Of a DNA stretch of 64,000 nucleotides, positions 11,249 through 18,284 are shown one piece after another (the stretch's first letter is position 1; each line of letters begins with the position of its first letter). Location: NCBI RefSeq assembly GCF_002933295.1, contig NZ_PSSW01000011.1, positions 100,478 to 164,477 of the forward strand. Direction: 5' to 3'. This DNA comes from Marinobacter flavimaris (GTDB lineage Bacteria; Pseudomonadota; Gammaproteobacteria; Pseudomonadales; Oleiphilaceae). Below the pieces are notes generated by a model. That model worked only from the letters and a program-made list of their open reading frames with translations, was not told the origin of the DNA and searched no databases. The translations under genes were made by a program, and so were the position numbers.

Positions 11249-11355
11249 GGCCGCCGAACGGGCCCTTCCAAAAAACCGCTACGAGCACATCCCTGTGCGC
11301 TTGTCCTCGGCCATCCTTGGCCTCCGACATTTTTGGAAGGGCCCGCTCGGCGGCC
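11249..11355. repeat. Palindromic intergenic element, copy A (107 bp)
   Basis: Two 26-base arms (11249-11274 and 11330-11355) are inverted copies matching at 25 of 26 positions. Between them sit two small hairpins, GCACA-tccc-TGTGC and GGCCA-tcct-TGGCC. A second element with the same plan and an alignable core lies between pgeF and clpB in opposite orientation. It carries no coding capacity. It looks like a dispersed palindromic repeat or MITE-like unit and could also act as a transcription block after hemE. The flanking bases 11206-11248 and 11356-11411 show nothing recognisable. Confidence 0.8.
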
Positions 11356-11411
11356 TTGATCTGACTCTGGGTTAGGTCGCTATATATGTGATGAATGGGT
11401 AAGTCCCGTAG

Positions 11412-11447
11412 GTCGGATTAGGCGCGCAACGCGCGCCGTAATCCGAC
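11412..11447. repeat. REP-like palindrome
   Basis: GTCGGATTA and TAATCCGAC enclose GGCGCGC-aac-GCGCGCC, giving a 16-bp stem with one bulged base and a 3-base loop. Palindromes with GTCGGATTA...TAATCCGAC ends are familiar from intergenic regions of many proteobacteria. This one lies between copy A of the larger palindrome and the PilZ gene. Confidence 0.75.
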
Positions 11448-11483
11448 ATCCGAGGCCCCCTTAAAAACTCCTCTGGATGCAAT

Positions 11484-11530
11484 CTCCTGTCCGGTCTATA
11501 GTCAGGTAAAACAAGACCGGTAAACAGGAG
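11484..11530 (+). promoter_or_regulatory. Dyad pairing with the PilZ-gene ribosome binding site
   Basis: CTCCTGT-CCGGTCT (11484-11497) is complementary to AGACCGG-taa-ACAGGAG (11514-11530): 14 pairs with a 3-base bulge and a 16-base loop. The right arm contains AGGAG, the Shine-Dalgarno of the TTG start at 11538. If the left arm is transcribed, the site is hidden in a hairpin. A TATAGT box at 11497-11502 with a poor -35 (TGGATG) would instead start RNA inside the loop, making the dyad a DNA operator. Confidence 0.55.
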
Positions 11531-11537
11531 TAACCCG

Positions 11538-11906
11538 TTGCCCACCAAGACCCCCGAAAAACGCCGGTTCCACCGGATCGAATTCGATGCGCCTTGCGAG
11601 CTCCATTGCCAGGAGTCCGTATGGACGACGGAGGTGCTGGATATTTCGCTGAAAGGTGTTCTGGTAAAGCGGCCGGAGGGGTGGCAGGTGCCGTTAAAAC
11701 AGCCCTGTGAGGTGATTGTCCACCTGAACGACCATGAGGCGGGAATCGTCATGGCCGTGGAGCTTCGGCACGTGGAGCCGCACCGGTTGGGTTTCAAATG
11801 CCAGTACATTGACCTTGATAGTGCCACGCATCTTAAACGTCTGGTCGAATTGAACCTTGGTGATCAGGCCCTTTTGGAAAGAGAGTTTGCCCACCTGATT
11901 GATTAG
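11538..11906 (+). CDS. PilZ-domain c-di-GMP receptor, MapZ (PA4608)-like
   Basis: A 122-residue single-domain PilZ protein. The c-di-GMP-binding arginines lie in KRRFHRIEFD at the N terminus and the second motif is LDISLKGVLV. The C-terminal half (LGFKCQYIDLDS, HLKRLVELNLGD, LLERE) closely matches what I recall of Pseudomonas aeruginosa PA4608/MapZ, which binds c-di-GMP and then inhibits the chemotaxis methyltransferase CheR1. The radA neighbourhood is also shared with PA4608. The start is TTG with AGGAG seven bases upstream. The role in chemotaxis is inferred from the orthologue, not visible here. Confidence 0.9.
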   Translation: MPTKTPEKRRFHRIEFDAPCELHCQESVWTTEVLDISLKGVLVKRPEGWQVPLKQPCEVIVHLNDHEAGIVMAVELRHVEPHRLGFKCQYIDLDSATHLKRLVELNLGDQALLEREFAHLID

Positions 11907-11952
11907 TCGGCCCCTCCTGCCAACCACTCCGTGAGCTCAAAACCACGAGGGC

Positions 11953-13329
11953 CTAGAGCTCTTCGAGGGCAGTGAGCGCATCACTCAGTTTGGTCACCGG
12001 AATCACCTTCATGCCGTCGATGGCCTTCCTCGGGGCATTGGATTTTGGCACCAAGGCCCGGGTAAAGCCGTGCTTGGCGGCTTCATAGATGCGTTCTTGG
12101 CCGCTGGGCACCGGGCGGATTTCGCCAGAGAGGCCCACTTCGCCGAAAATCACCAGGTCCTGGGGCAGGGCGCGGTCGCGGAAGGAGGAGACGATGGCGG
12201 CCAGCAGGGCCAGGTCGGCGCTGGTTTCGTTGACCTTTACGCCGCCAACCACGTTCACGAACACGTCCTGATCGGACACGTGCATGCCGCCGTGGCGGTG
12301 CAATACAGCAAGGAGCATGGCCAGCCGGTTCTGATCAAGGCCAACCGCGACCCGTCTCGGGTAGCCGCCCTGAGCCATATCGACCAGAGCCTGGATTTCT
12401 ACCAACATGGGGCGGGTACCTTCCCAGACCACCATCACCACGCTTCCCGGGGCCGCGTCTTCGCCGCGGTTCAGGAAGATCGCGCTGGGGTTCTTCACTT
12501 CCTTCAGGCCCTGCTCCAGCATGGCGAACACGCCCAGCTCATTCACCGCACCGAACCGGTTCTTGATGCCACGGAGCGTTCGATAACGACTGTCGCTGGA
12601 ACCTTCCAGCAGGATCGAGCAGTCAATCATGTGTTCCAGGACTTTCGGGCCGGCCAGGCTGCCGTCTTTGGTGACATGGCCGACCAGGAACAGGATGGTG
12701 CCCGTCTGCTTGGCGAAACGGGTGAGGTAGGCGGCGCTTTCGCGTACCTGAGAGACACTGCCGGGGGCGGACTCGATATCTGCCATGTGCATCACCTGAA
12801 TACTGTCTACCACCAGAATCCGGGGTTTTTCTGCCTCGGCGACCTGCATGACTCGTTCGACACTGGTTTCAGACAGCATCTTCAGGTCTTTGGTCGGAAG
12901 GCCGAGCCGTTTGGCGCGCATGGCCACCTGCTGGAGGGATTCCTCACCGGTGACGTACAAAGCGGGGACGCTGGCAGCCAGATGGCAGACGGCCTGGAGT
13001 AGAAGGGTGCTCTTGCCCGCGCCCGGGTGGCCGCCCATCAGAACAGCCGAGCCCTCGACGAGGCCTCCGCCCAGAACCCGATCAAACTCCTGCATGCCGG
13101 AGCTGATACGGGGCTGCTCTGCCAGGCTGACATCATCCAGGCTCTGGACCTCGGACAGGCTGCCGGCAAAGCCCGCAAAGCGGCCACCGCGGGCGCCTTT
13201 GCTGTTGCTGCTGACGCCGCGGACTTCGCTGATGGTGTTCCAGGCCTGGCAGGCCGTGCACTGGCCCTGCCATTTGGAATAGTCTGCACCGCATTCGGTG
13301 CAGACGTAGGCGGTTCTGGTTTTCGCCAT
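11953..13329 (-). CDS. radA: DNA repair protein RadA (Sms)
   Basis: A RecA-like ATPase that helps branch migration and processing of recombination intermediates. In order: an N-terminal four-cysteine zinc finger (CTECGADYSKWQGQCTAC), Walker A GGHPGAGKST near residue 97, the RadA-specific KNRFG motif near 255, and a C-terminal Lon-protease-like domain ending in a threonine/leucine-rich tail. Length 458 is typical. The start overlaps the ettA stop by one base (TGATG-type junction on the minus strand), so translation is probably coupled. Confidence 0.97.
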   Translation of the reverse strand: MAKTRTAYVCTECGADYSKWQGQCTACQAWNTISEVRGVSSNSKGARGGRFAGFAGSLSEVQSLDDVSLAEQPRISSGMQEFDRVLGGGLVEGSAVLMGGHPGAGKSTLLLQAVCHLAASVPALYVTGEESLQQVAMRAKRLGLPTKDLKMLSETSVERVMQVAEAEKPRILVVDSIQVMHMADIESAPGSVSQVRESAAYLTRFAKQTGTILFLVGHVTKDGSLAGPKVLEHMIDCSILLEGSSDSRYRTLRGIKNRFGAVNELGVFAMLEQGLKEVKNPSAIFLNRGEDAAPGSVVMVVWEGTRPMLVEIQALVDMAQGGYPRRVAVGLDQNRLAMLLAVLHRHGGMHVSDQDVFVNVVGGVKVNETSADLALLAAIVSSFRDRALPQDLVIFGEVGLSGEIRPVPSGQERIYEAAKHGFTRALVPKSNAPRKAIDGMKVIPVTKLSDALTALEEL

Positions 13330-14990
13330 CAGGCCAGCTTCTTGTACTTCATGCGCTGCGGCTGCATCGCAGAATCACCCTTGCGCTTCTTGAAGTCCTC
13401 GTCGTACTCGGTGAAGTTGCCTTCGAAGTACACCACTTCGCCATCATCTTCGAACGCCAGAATATGGCTCGCTACGCGGTCGAGGAACCAGCGATCGTGT
13501 GAGATCACCAGGGCAGAGCCCGGGAAGTTCAGCAGGGCTTCTTCCAGGGCCCGGAGGGTTTCCACGTCCAGATCGTTGGTCGGCTCATCCAGCAGCAGCA
13601 CGTTGCCGCCCTGTTTCAGCAGCTTGGCCAGGTGCAGGCGGTTGCGCTCACCGCCGGACAGGTCGCCAACCCGCTTTTGCTGGTCGCTGCCCTTGAAGTT
13701 GAAGCGGCCAACGTAGGCCCGCGATGGCGTCTCGTAGTTGCCAACCTTGATGATGTCATTGCCGTCGGAGAGTTCCTCCCAGACGGTTTTGCTGCCGTCG
13801 AGGTCCCGCATCTGGTCCACGTAGGCCAGTTCCACGGTTTCGCCGACGGTAATGTCACCGGAGTCCGGCTTGTCGAAACCGGCAATCATCTTGAACAGGG
13901 TGGATTTACCGGCGCCGTTACCACCGATAATGCCCACGATGGCACCCGGCGGTACGCTGAAGGACACGCCTTCATACAGCAGGCGGTCACCGAAGGACTT
14001 GCTGATGCCGTCCACCTCGATCACCTTGTTGCCCAGCCGTGGTCCGGGCGGAATGTAGAGTTCGTTGGTTTCATTTCGCTTCTGGAATTCCTGGGAGCTC
14101 ATCTCCTCAAAGCGGGCCAGACGGGCCTTGCTCTTGGACTGACGGCCCTTGGCGTTGCTGCGTACCCACTCCAGTTCCTGCTTGATGGCTTTCTGGTGAG
14201 AAGCCTCCTGCTTGGACTCCATCTCCAGGCGCTTTTCCTTGTTCTCCAGCCACTGGCTGTAGTTGCCTTCAAACGGAATGCCGTGGCCACGGTCCAGTTC
14301 CAGGATCCAGCCGGCGACGTTGTCGAGGAAGTAGCGGTCGTGGGTGATGGCGACCACGGTGCCTTCGTAGTCGTGCAGGAAGCGCTCGAGCCAGGCCACG
14401 GATTCGGCATCCAGGTGGTTGGTGGGCTCGTCCAGCAGCAGCATGTCCGGGCCGGACAGCAGCAGGCGGCAGAGGGCTACCCGGCGGCGCTCACCACCGG
14501 AAAGAACGCTGACTTTCTGATCCCAGGGCGGAAGACGCAGGGCGTCCGCGGCAACTTCCATCTTGCGCTCGATATCGTGGCCGTCAGTGGCCTGGATGTA
14601 GGCTTCCAGCTCGCCCTGCTTCTTGGCCAGGGCATCAAAATCCGCATCCGGTTCGGCGTAGGCGGCGTACACCTGGTCCAGTTCGGCCAGGGCGTCGTGG
14701 ACGCTGGAAACCGCCTCGTCGACGATTTCCTTGACGGTTTTCTCTTCGTCCAGCTCCGGCTCCTGGGGCAGGTAGCCCACGTTGATGCCGGGCTGCGGGC
14801 GGGCTTCACCGATGTAATCCTGATCCACGCCCGCCATAATGCGGAGCAGGGTGGATTTACCGGCACCGTTGAGACCCAGAACGCCGATTTTGGCGCCAGG
14901 GAAGAAGCTCAGTGAAATGTCCTTCAGGATCTCGCGCTTGGGCGGGACCACCTTGCCCACGCGGTTCATGGTGTAAACGTATTGGGCCAT
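13329..14990 (-). CDS. ettA: Energy-dependent translational throttle protein EttA
   Basis: An ABC-F ATPase that binds the ribosomal E site and gates the first elongation step according to ATP/ADP level. Two ABC domains are present: Walker A GLNGAGKS at 39-46 and a second GGNGAGKST in the C-terminal half, each with LSGGE signature and LLDEPTN Walker B; the arm region with EWVRSNAKGRQSKSKAR lies between them. I chose the ATG at 14990 (MAQYVYTMNRVGK, 553 residues) because it matches known EttA N termini; an in-frame GTG four codons upstream has no such support. It leads the ettA-radA operon. Confidence 0.95.
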   Translation of the reverse strand: MAQYVYTMNRVGKVVPPKREILKDISLSFFPGAKIGVLGLNGAGKSTLLRIMAGVDQDYIGEARPQPGINVGYLPQEPELDEEKTVKEIVDEAVSSVHDALAELDQVYAAYAEPDADFDALAKKQGELEAYIQATDGHDIERKMEVAADALRLPPWDQKVSVLSGGERRRVALCRLLLSGPDMLLLDEPTNHLDAESVAWLERFLHDYEGTVVAITHDRYFLDNVAGWILELDRGHGIPFEGNYSQWLENKEKRLEMESKQEASHQKAIKQELEWVRSNAKGRQSKSKARLARFEEMSSQEFQKRNETNELYIPPGPRLGNKVIEVDGISKSFGDRLLYEGVSFSVPPGAIVGIIGGNGAGKSTLFKMIAGFDKPDSGDITVGETVELAYVDQMRDLDGSKTVWEELSDGNDIIKVGNYETPSRAYVGRFNFKGSDQQKRVGDLSGGERNRLHLAKLLKQGGNVLLLDEPTNDLDVETLRALEEALLNFPGSALVISHDRWFLDRVASHILAFEDDGEVVYFEGNFTEYDEDFKKRKGDSAMQPQRMKYKKLA

Positions 14991-15049
14991 GTTGGCGTAC
15001 ACCTCTTGATATAACAGGTTCGTGAATTCGGAAACTGACGGCTCGGGCT

Positions 15050-15098
15050 AATTGCTATTGATCCGGTAAGGTATCGAAACCTACCTTTGATAGCAATT
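15050..15098. promoter_or_regulatory. Nested dyad between ettA and glyA
   Basis: AATTGCTAT (15050-15058) is inverted at 15090-15098, and inside it AAGGTA (15068-15073) is inverted at 15082-15087. It lies in the 268-base divergent spacer, 60 bases upstream of ettA and about 160 upstream of glyA. It may be an operator or a structured leader. I recognise no known regulator site; the E. coli PurR consensus is not seen. The rest of the spacer holds a TAGAAT box at 15174-15179 without a convincing -35. Confidence 0.35.
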
Positions 15099-15258
15099 GA
15101 GCAGAAACCGGAGTTGGCCGCATGCCGGTATCTGCGGACGGTATAAAGGATGATTTTTCACCCGTTTGTAAGATAGAATAGCGGCCCAATTTTTCAGGGA
15201 GCCTGCGGAGATCGCCAAAGCTCTCCGGGCCAGCCAAGCACACAGGGGCAGCGCATCC

Positions 15259-16512
15259 ATGTTTAATCGTGAAATGAAAATCGCCGGCTTTGACGACGAA
15301 CTCTGGAACGCCATGCAGGCGGAAGAGAAGCGTCAGGAAGCTCACATCGAGCTGATCGCGTCCGAGAACTACACCAGCCCCCGGGTGATGGAAGCCCAGG
15401 GCAGCGTGCTGACCAACAAGTACGCGGAAGGCTATCCGGGCAAGCGCTACTATGGCGGCTGCGAGTTCGTGGATATTGCCGAAGACCTGGCGATTGAGCG
15501 TGCCAAGGAGCTGTTTGGTGCTGCCTATGCCAACGTCCAGCCACATTCCGGCTCCCAGGCCAACTCCGCTGTCTTCATGGCCCTGCTCAAGCCCGGTGAT
15601 ACGGTTCTGGGCATGAGTCTCGCCCATGGTGGACACCTCACGCACGGCGCCAGTGTCAACTTCTCGGGCAAGATCTACAATGCCGTGCAGTACGGTATTA
15701 ACACCGACACCGGCCTTCTCGACTACGATGAGATCGAATCGCTGGCTCTCGAGCATAAGCCAAAAATGATCATCGCCGGCTTCTCCGCTTACTCCCAGGA
15801 GCTGGATTTTGCCCGCTTCCGCGAGATTGCCGACAAGGTGGGTGCCTATCTGTTCGTTGATATGGCCCACGTAGCGGGTCTCGTAGCCGCCGGCGTTTAC
15901 CCGGATCCAGTTCCCCATGCCCACGTTGTTGCAACCACGACTCACAAGACCCTTCGCGGTCCCCGTGGTGGTCTTATCCTGGCCTGCGATGACGCTGATC
16001 TGCAGAAGAAGCTGAACTCTGCGGTATTCCCGGGCGGCCAGGGTGGCCCGCTGATGCACGTGATTGCCGCGAAGGCGGTGTGCTTCAAGGAAGCCATGAG
16101 CGACGATTTCAAGACCTACCAGCAGCAGGTTGTGAAGAACGCCTCCGCCATGGCCCAGGTGTTTGTGGATCGTGGCTATGATGTAGTTTCCGGTGGCACC
16201 AGGAACCATCTGTTCCTGGTCAGCCTCATCAAACAGGACATTACCGGAAAAGATGCGGATGCGGCGCTGGGTCGTGCCCACATCACCGTTAACAAGAACG
16301 CGGTTCCCAATGATCCGCGGTCTCCGTTTGTCACCTCCGGTCTTCGCATTGGCACCCCGGCAATCACCACCCGTGGTTTCGGCGAGTCCGAGTGTCGCGA
16401 CCTCGCTGGCTGGATCTGCGACATCCTCGATAACCTGGACGACGAGGCGGTCAACAGCCGGGTTCGTGAGCAGGTAAGTGCACTCTGCGCCCGTTTCCCT
16501 GTCTACGGCTAA
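15259..16512 (+). CDS. glyA: Serine hydroxymethyltransferase
   Basis: PLP enzyme that converts serine and tetrahydrofolate to glycine and methylene-THF, the main one-carbon source. The PLP lysine is in TTTHKTLRGPRGGL. Other family segments are IELIASENYTSP, NVQPHSGSQANSAV, VDMAHVAGLVAAGVYP and GTPAITTRGF. Length 417 is standard. It is divergent from ettA and followed by a hairpin before nrdR, so it is probably transcribed alone. Confidence 0.98.
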   Translation: MFNREMKIAGFDDELWNAMQAEEKRQEAHIELIASENYTSPRVMEAQGSVLTNKYAEGYPGKRYYGGCEFVDIAEDLAIERAKELFGAAYANVQPHSGSQANSAVFMALLKPGDTVLGMSLAHGGHLTHGASVNFSGKIYNAVQYGINTDTGLLDYDEIESLALEHKPKMIIAGFSAYSQELDFARFREIADKVGAYLFVDMAHVAGLVAAGVYPDPVPHAHVVATTTHKTLRGPRGGLILACDDADLQKKLNSAVFPGGQGGPLMHVIAAKAVCFKEAMSDDFKTYQQQVVKNASAMAQVFVDRGYDVVSGGTRNHLFLVSLIKQDITGKDADAALGRAHITVNKNAVPNDPRSPFVTSGLRIGTPAITTRGFGESECRDLAGWICDILDNLDDEAVNSRVREQVSALCARFPVYG

Positions 16513-16543
16513 TCGTTTTATAGCTAGACTACAGGCATGACCT

Positions 16544-16569
16544 GCCGGGCCGACTTTTCGGCCCGGCTT
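16544..16569 (+). terminator. Terminator-like hairpin after glyA
   Basis: A perfect 10-bp stem GCCGGGCCGA/TCGGCCCGGC with a CTTT loop, followed by the imperfect T tract TTCCTCTT. It separates glyA from nrdR. Confidence 0.6.
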
Positions 16570-16589
16570 CCTCTTCGGAGCTCCTGACT

Positions 16590-17108
16590 ATGCATTGTCC
16601 CTTCTGTGGTGAAGCAGATACCAAGGTGATTGACTCCCGGCTGGTGGCCGAGGGTGATCAGGTGCGTCGCCGCAGGGAATGTCTGTCCTGTCGGGAGCGT
16701 TTTACCACCTTCGAATCTGCCGAGTTGGTGATGCCAAGGGTGGTCAAACAGGATGGTACCCGACAACCGTTTGATGAGGAAAAGCTGCGCGCCGGGCTGA
16801 TGAAAGCGCTGGAAAAGCGCCCCGTGAGCATTGAACAGATTGATGCGGCTCTCAATCGGATCAAATACCGGTTGCGGGCGACCGGAGAGCGGGAAGTGAA
16901 GTCCATGCAGTTGGGTGAAGAGGTGATGACCGAATTGCGCCAGTTGGACAAGGTTGCCTATGTCCGCTTCGCCTCGGTATATCGCAGCTTTCAGGATATC
17001 AACGAATTCAAGGAAGAGATCGAGAGGTTGTCGGCCAGCAACGGTGAGGCAGCCGTGGATGTTGCCAAAGCGCTGGCGGATAACCACGCCCCGAAAGGCA
17101 AGGCATGA
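16590..17108 (+). CDS. nrdR: Transcriptional repressor NrdR
   Basis: Nucleotide-sensing repressor of ribonucleotide reductase genes. The N-terminal zinc ribbon has CPFC near the start and CLSCRERF near residue 31; an ATP-cone domain follows (VVKQDGTRQPFDEEKL onward). At 172 residues it has a tail somewhat longer than the usual ~150-155. Its TGA overlaps the ribD start by four bases (ATGA), so it heads the riboflavin operon as in Pseudomonas and E. coli. Confidence 0.97.
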   Translation: MHCPFCGEADTKVIDSRLVAEGDQVRRRRECLSCRERFTTFESAELVMPRVVKQDGTRQPFDEEKLRAGLMKALEKRPVSIEQIDAALNRIKYRLRATGEREVKSMQLGEEVMTELRQLDKVAYVRFASVYRSFQDINEFKEEIERLSASNGEAAVDVAKALADNHAPKGKA

Positions 17109-18220
17109 TCGAGAACCGCGACAGGGCCATGATGGCGCGGGCTGTCCAGCTTGCGTGGCGCGGTCGGTACTCTACCCACCCTAATCCACGGGTTGGGTGT
17201 GTCATTGCCCGGGGAGATCTGGTTCTTGGTGAGGGGTGGCATGAGCGTGCCGGAGAAGCCCACGCCGAGACCCGTGCCCTGAGCCAGGCCGGTCCGGATG
17301 CCCGGGGTGCGACAGCGTATGTAACACTGGAGCCGTGCAGCCATTTTGGCCGGACGCCGCCCTGCGCCAGGGCGCTGATTGATGCTGGTGTTGCCCACGT
17401 CTACGCCGCAACCAAGGACCCGAACCCCTCGGTGTCTGGCCGTGGGCTGGACATGCTCAGGGAAGCTGGAATCCGGGTTACTGAAGGCCTGCTGGCGGAA
17501 GAAGCTGCCCGCCTGAATCCGGGCTTCATGAAACGCATGAACACCGGCCGACCCTGGGTGCGGCTCAAAATGGCGGCAAGTCTTGATGGCCGTACCGCCA
17601 TGGCTTCCGGCGAGAGCCAGTGGATTACCGGTCCTGAGGCACGTCGGGATGTCCAGCGTCTTAGAGCGATCAGTGATGCCATTCTGACCGGTGTCGGAAC
17701 CGTGCTCGCCGACGACCCCTCATTGACGGTCCGGCGCGAGGAACTGGGGGATATTGGTGACGCGACGGAGCCGTCCAGGCAGCCGCTTCGGGTGATTGCC
17801 GACCGCGATGCGCGCACACCGTCGTCTGCGAAGATCCTCCAGGGCGGTAACGTGCAGGTGTTCTGTGCGTCATCAACGCTGGCCACTGCGCCAGCCCAGG
17901 ACCTCGCGGCCCTGGGCATCAGCCTTACCGGTGTCGCCTGGAAAGATAACGGGATCGACCTGGCCGAGCTGCTGGACTCGCTCGGCGAGCTCGGAATCAA
18001 CGAGCTGCTGGTGGAGGCGGGACCCACTCTGGCCGGCACCTTTATTAACGAAAATCTGGTCGACGAACTCTGGCTCTATCAGGCGCCGGTTTTCCTCGGC
18101 AGCACGGGACGTCCGACCGCACATCTGCCGCTGGAGACCATGGCAGATAAAGTACAATGGAAGGTGCTGGACCGACGTCAGGTAGGTGAGGATCAGCGTC
18201 TGATCCTCACCCGCCGGTAA
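17105..18220 (+). CDS. ribD: Bifunctional riboflavin deaminase/reductase RibD
   Basis: Deaminates and then reduces the pyrimidine intermediate from GTP cyclohydrolase II in riboflavin synthesis. The N-terminal cytidine-deaminase-like zinc site is HAETRALSQAG and PCSHFGRTPPCARAL; the C-terminal reductase domain starts around RPWVRLKMAASLDGRTA, includes GESQWITG and ends with the LLVEAGPTLAGTFI segment. Length 371 is typical. The start overlaps nrdR (ATGA). The last codons contain a perfect 10-bp hairpin. Confidence 0.97.
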   Translation: MIENRDRAMMARAVQLAWRGRYSTHPNPRVGCVIARGDLVLGEGWHERAGEAHAETRALSQAGPDARGATAYVTLEPCSHFGRTPPCARALIDAGVAHVYAATKDPNPSVSGRGLDMLREAGIRVTEGLLAEEAARLNPGFMKRMNTGRPWVRLKMAASLDGRTAMASGESQWITGPEARRDVQRLRAISDAILTGVGTVLADDPSLTVRREELGDIGDATEPSRQPLRVIADRDARTPSSAKILQGGNVQVFCASSTLATAPAQDLAALGISLTGVAWKDNGIDLAELLDSLGELGINELLVEAGPTLAGTFINENLVDELWLYQAPVFLGSTGRPTAHLPLETMADKVQWKVLDRRQVGEDQRLILTRR

Positions 18221-18261
18221 TCCATAAACTCAGGTTGTTCCGGCAGCAATTATTTGCCGGA
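18186..18261 (+). other. Two consecutive hairpins at the ribD-ribBX junction
   Basis: The first is GTGAGGATCA-gcgtc-TGATCCTCAC (18186-18210), inside the ribD 3' end. The second is TCCGGCA-9 bases-TGCCGGA (18239-18261), ending 23 bases before the ribBX ATG. Neither has a T run. An FMN riboswitch is often found upstream of ribB-type genes, but the conserved RFN element is too large for this 64-base spacer and I see none of its arms. Confidence 0.5.
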
Positions 18262-18284
18262 GCGCCGCAAGGGTGCAAAACCAT

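Noticed and set aside
11249..11447. CRISPR-like or insertion-sequence origin of the hemE-PilZ spacer
   Set aside because: Repeats are inverted, not regularly spaced direct repeats, and there is no transposase or cas gene.
12070..14915. Long plus-strand frames across radA and ettA
   Set aside because: Both are antisense to well-supported genes and have histidine/glutamine-rich translations typical of reversed G+C-rich coding sequence.
18221..18284. FMN riboswitch upstream of ribBX
   Set aside because: The spacer is too short and none of the conserved RFN arms can be seen; only two simple hairpins are present.
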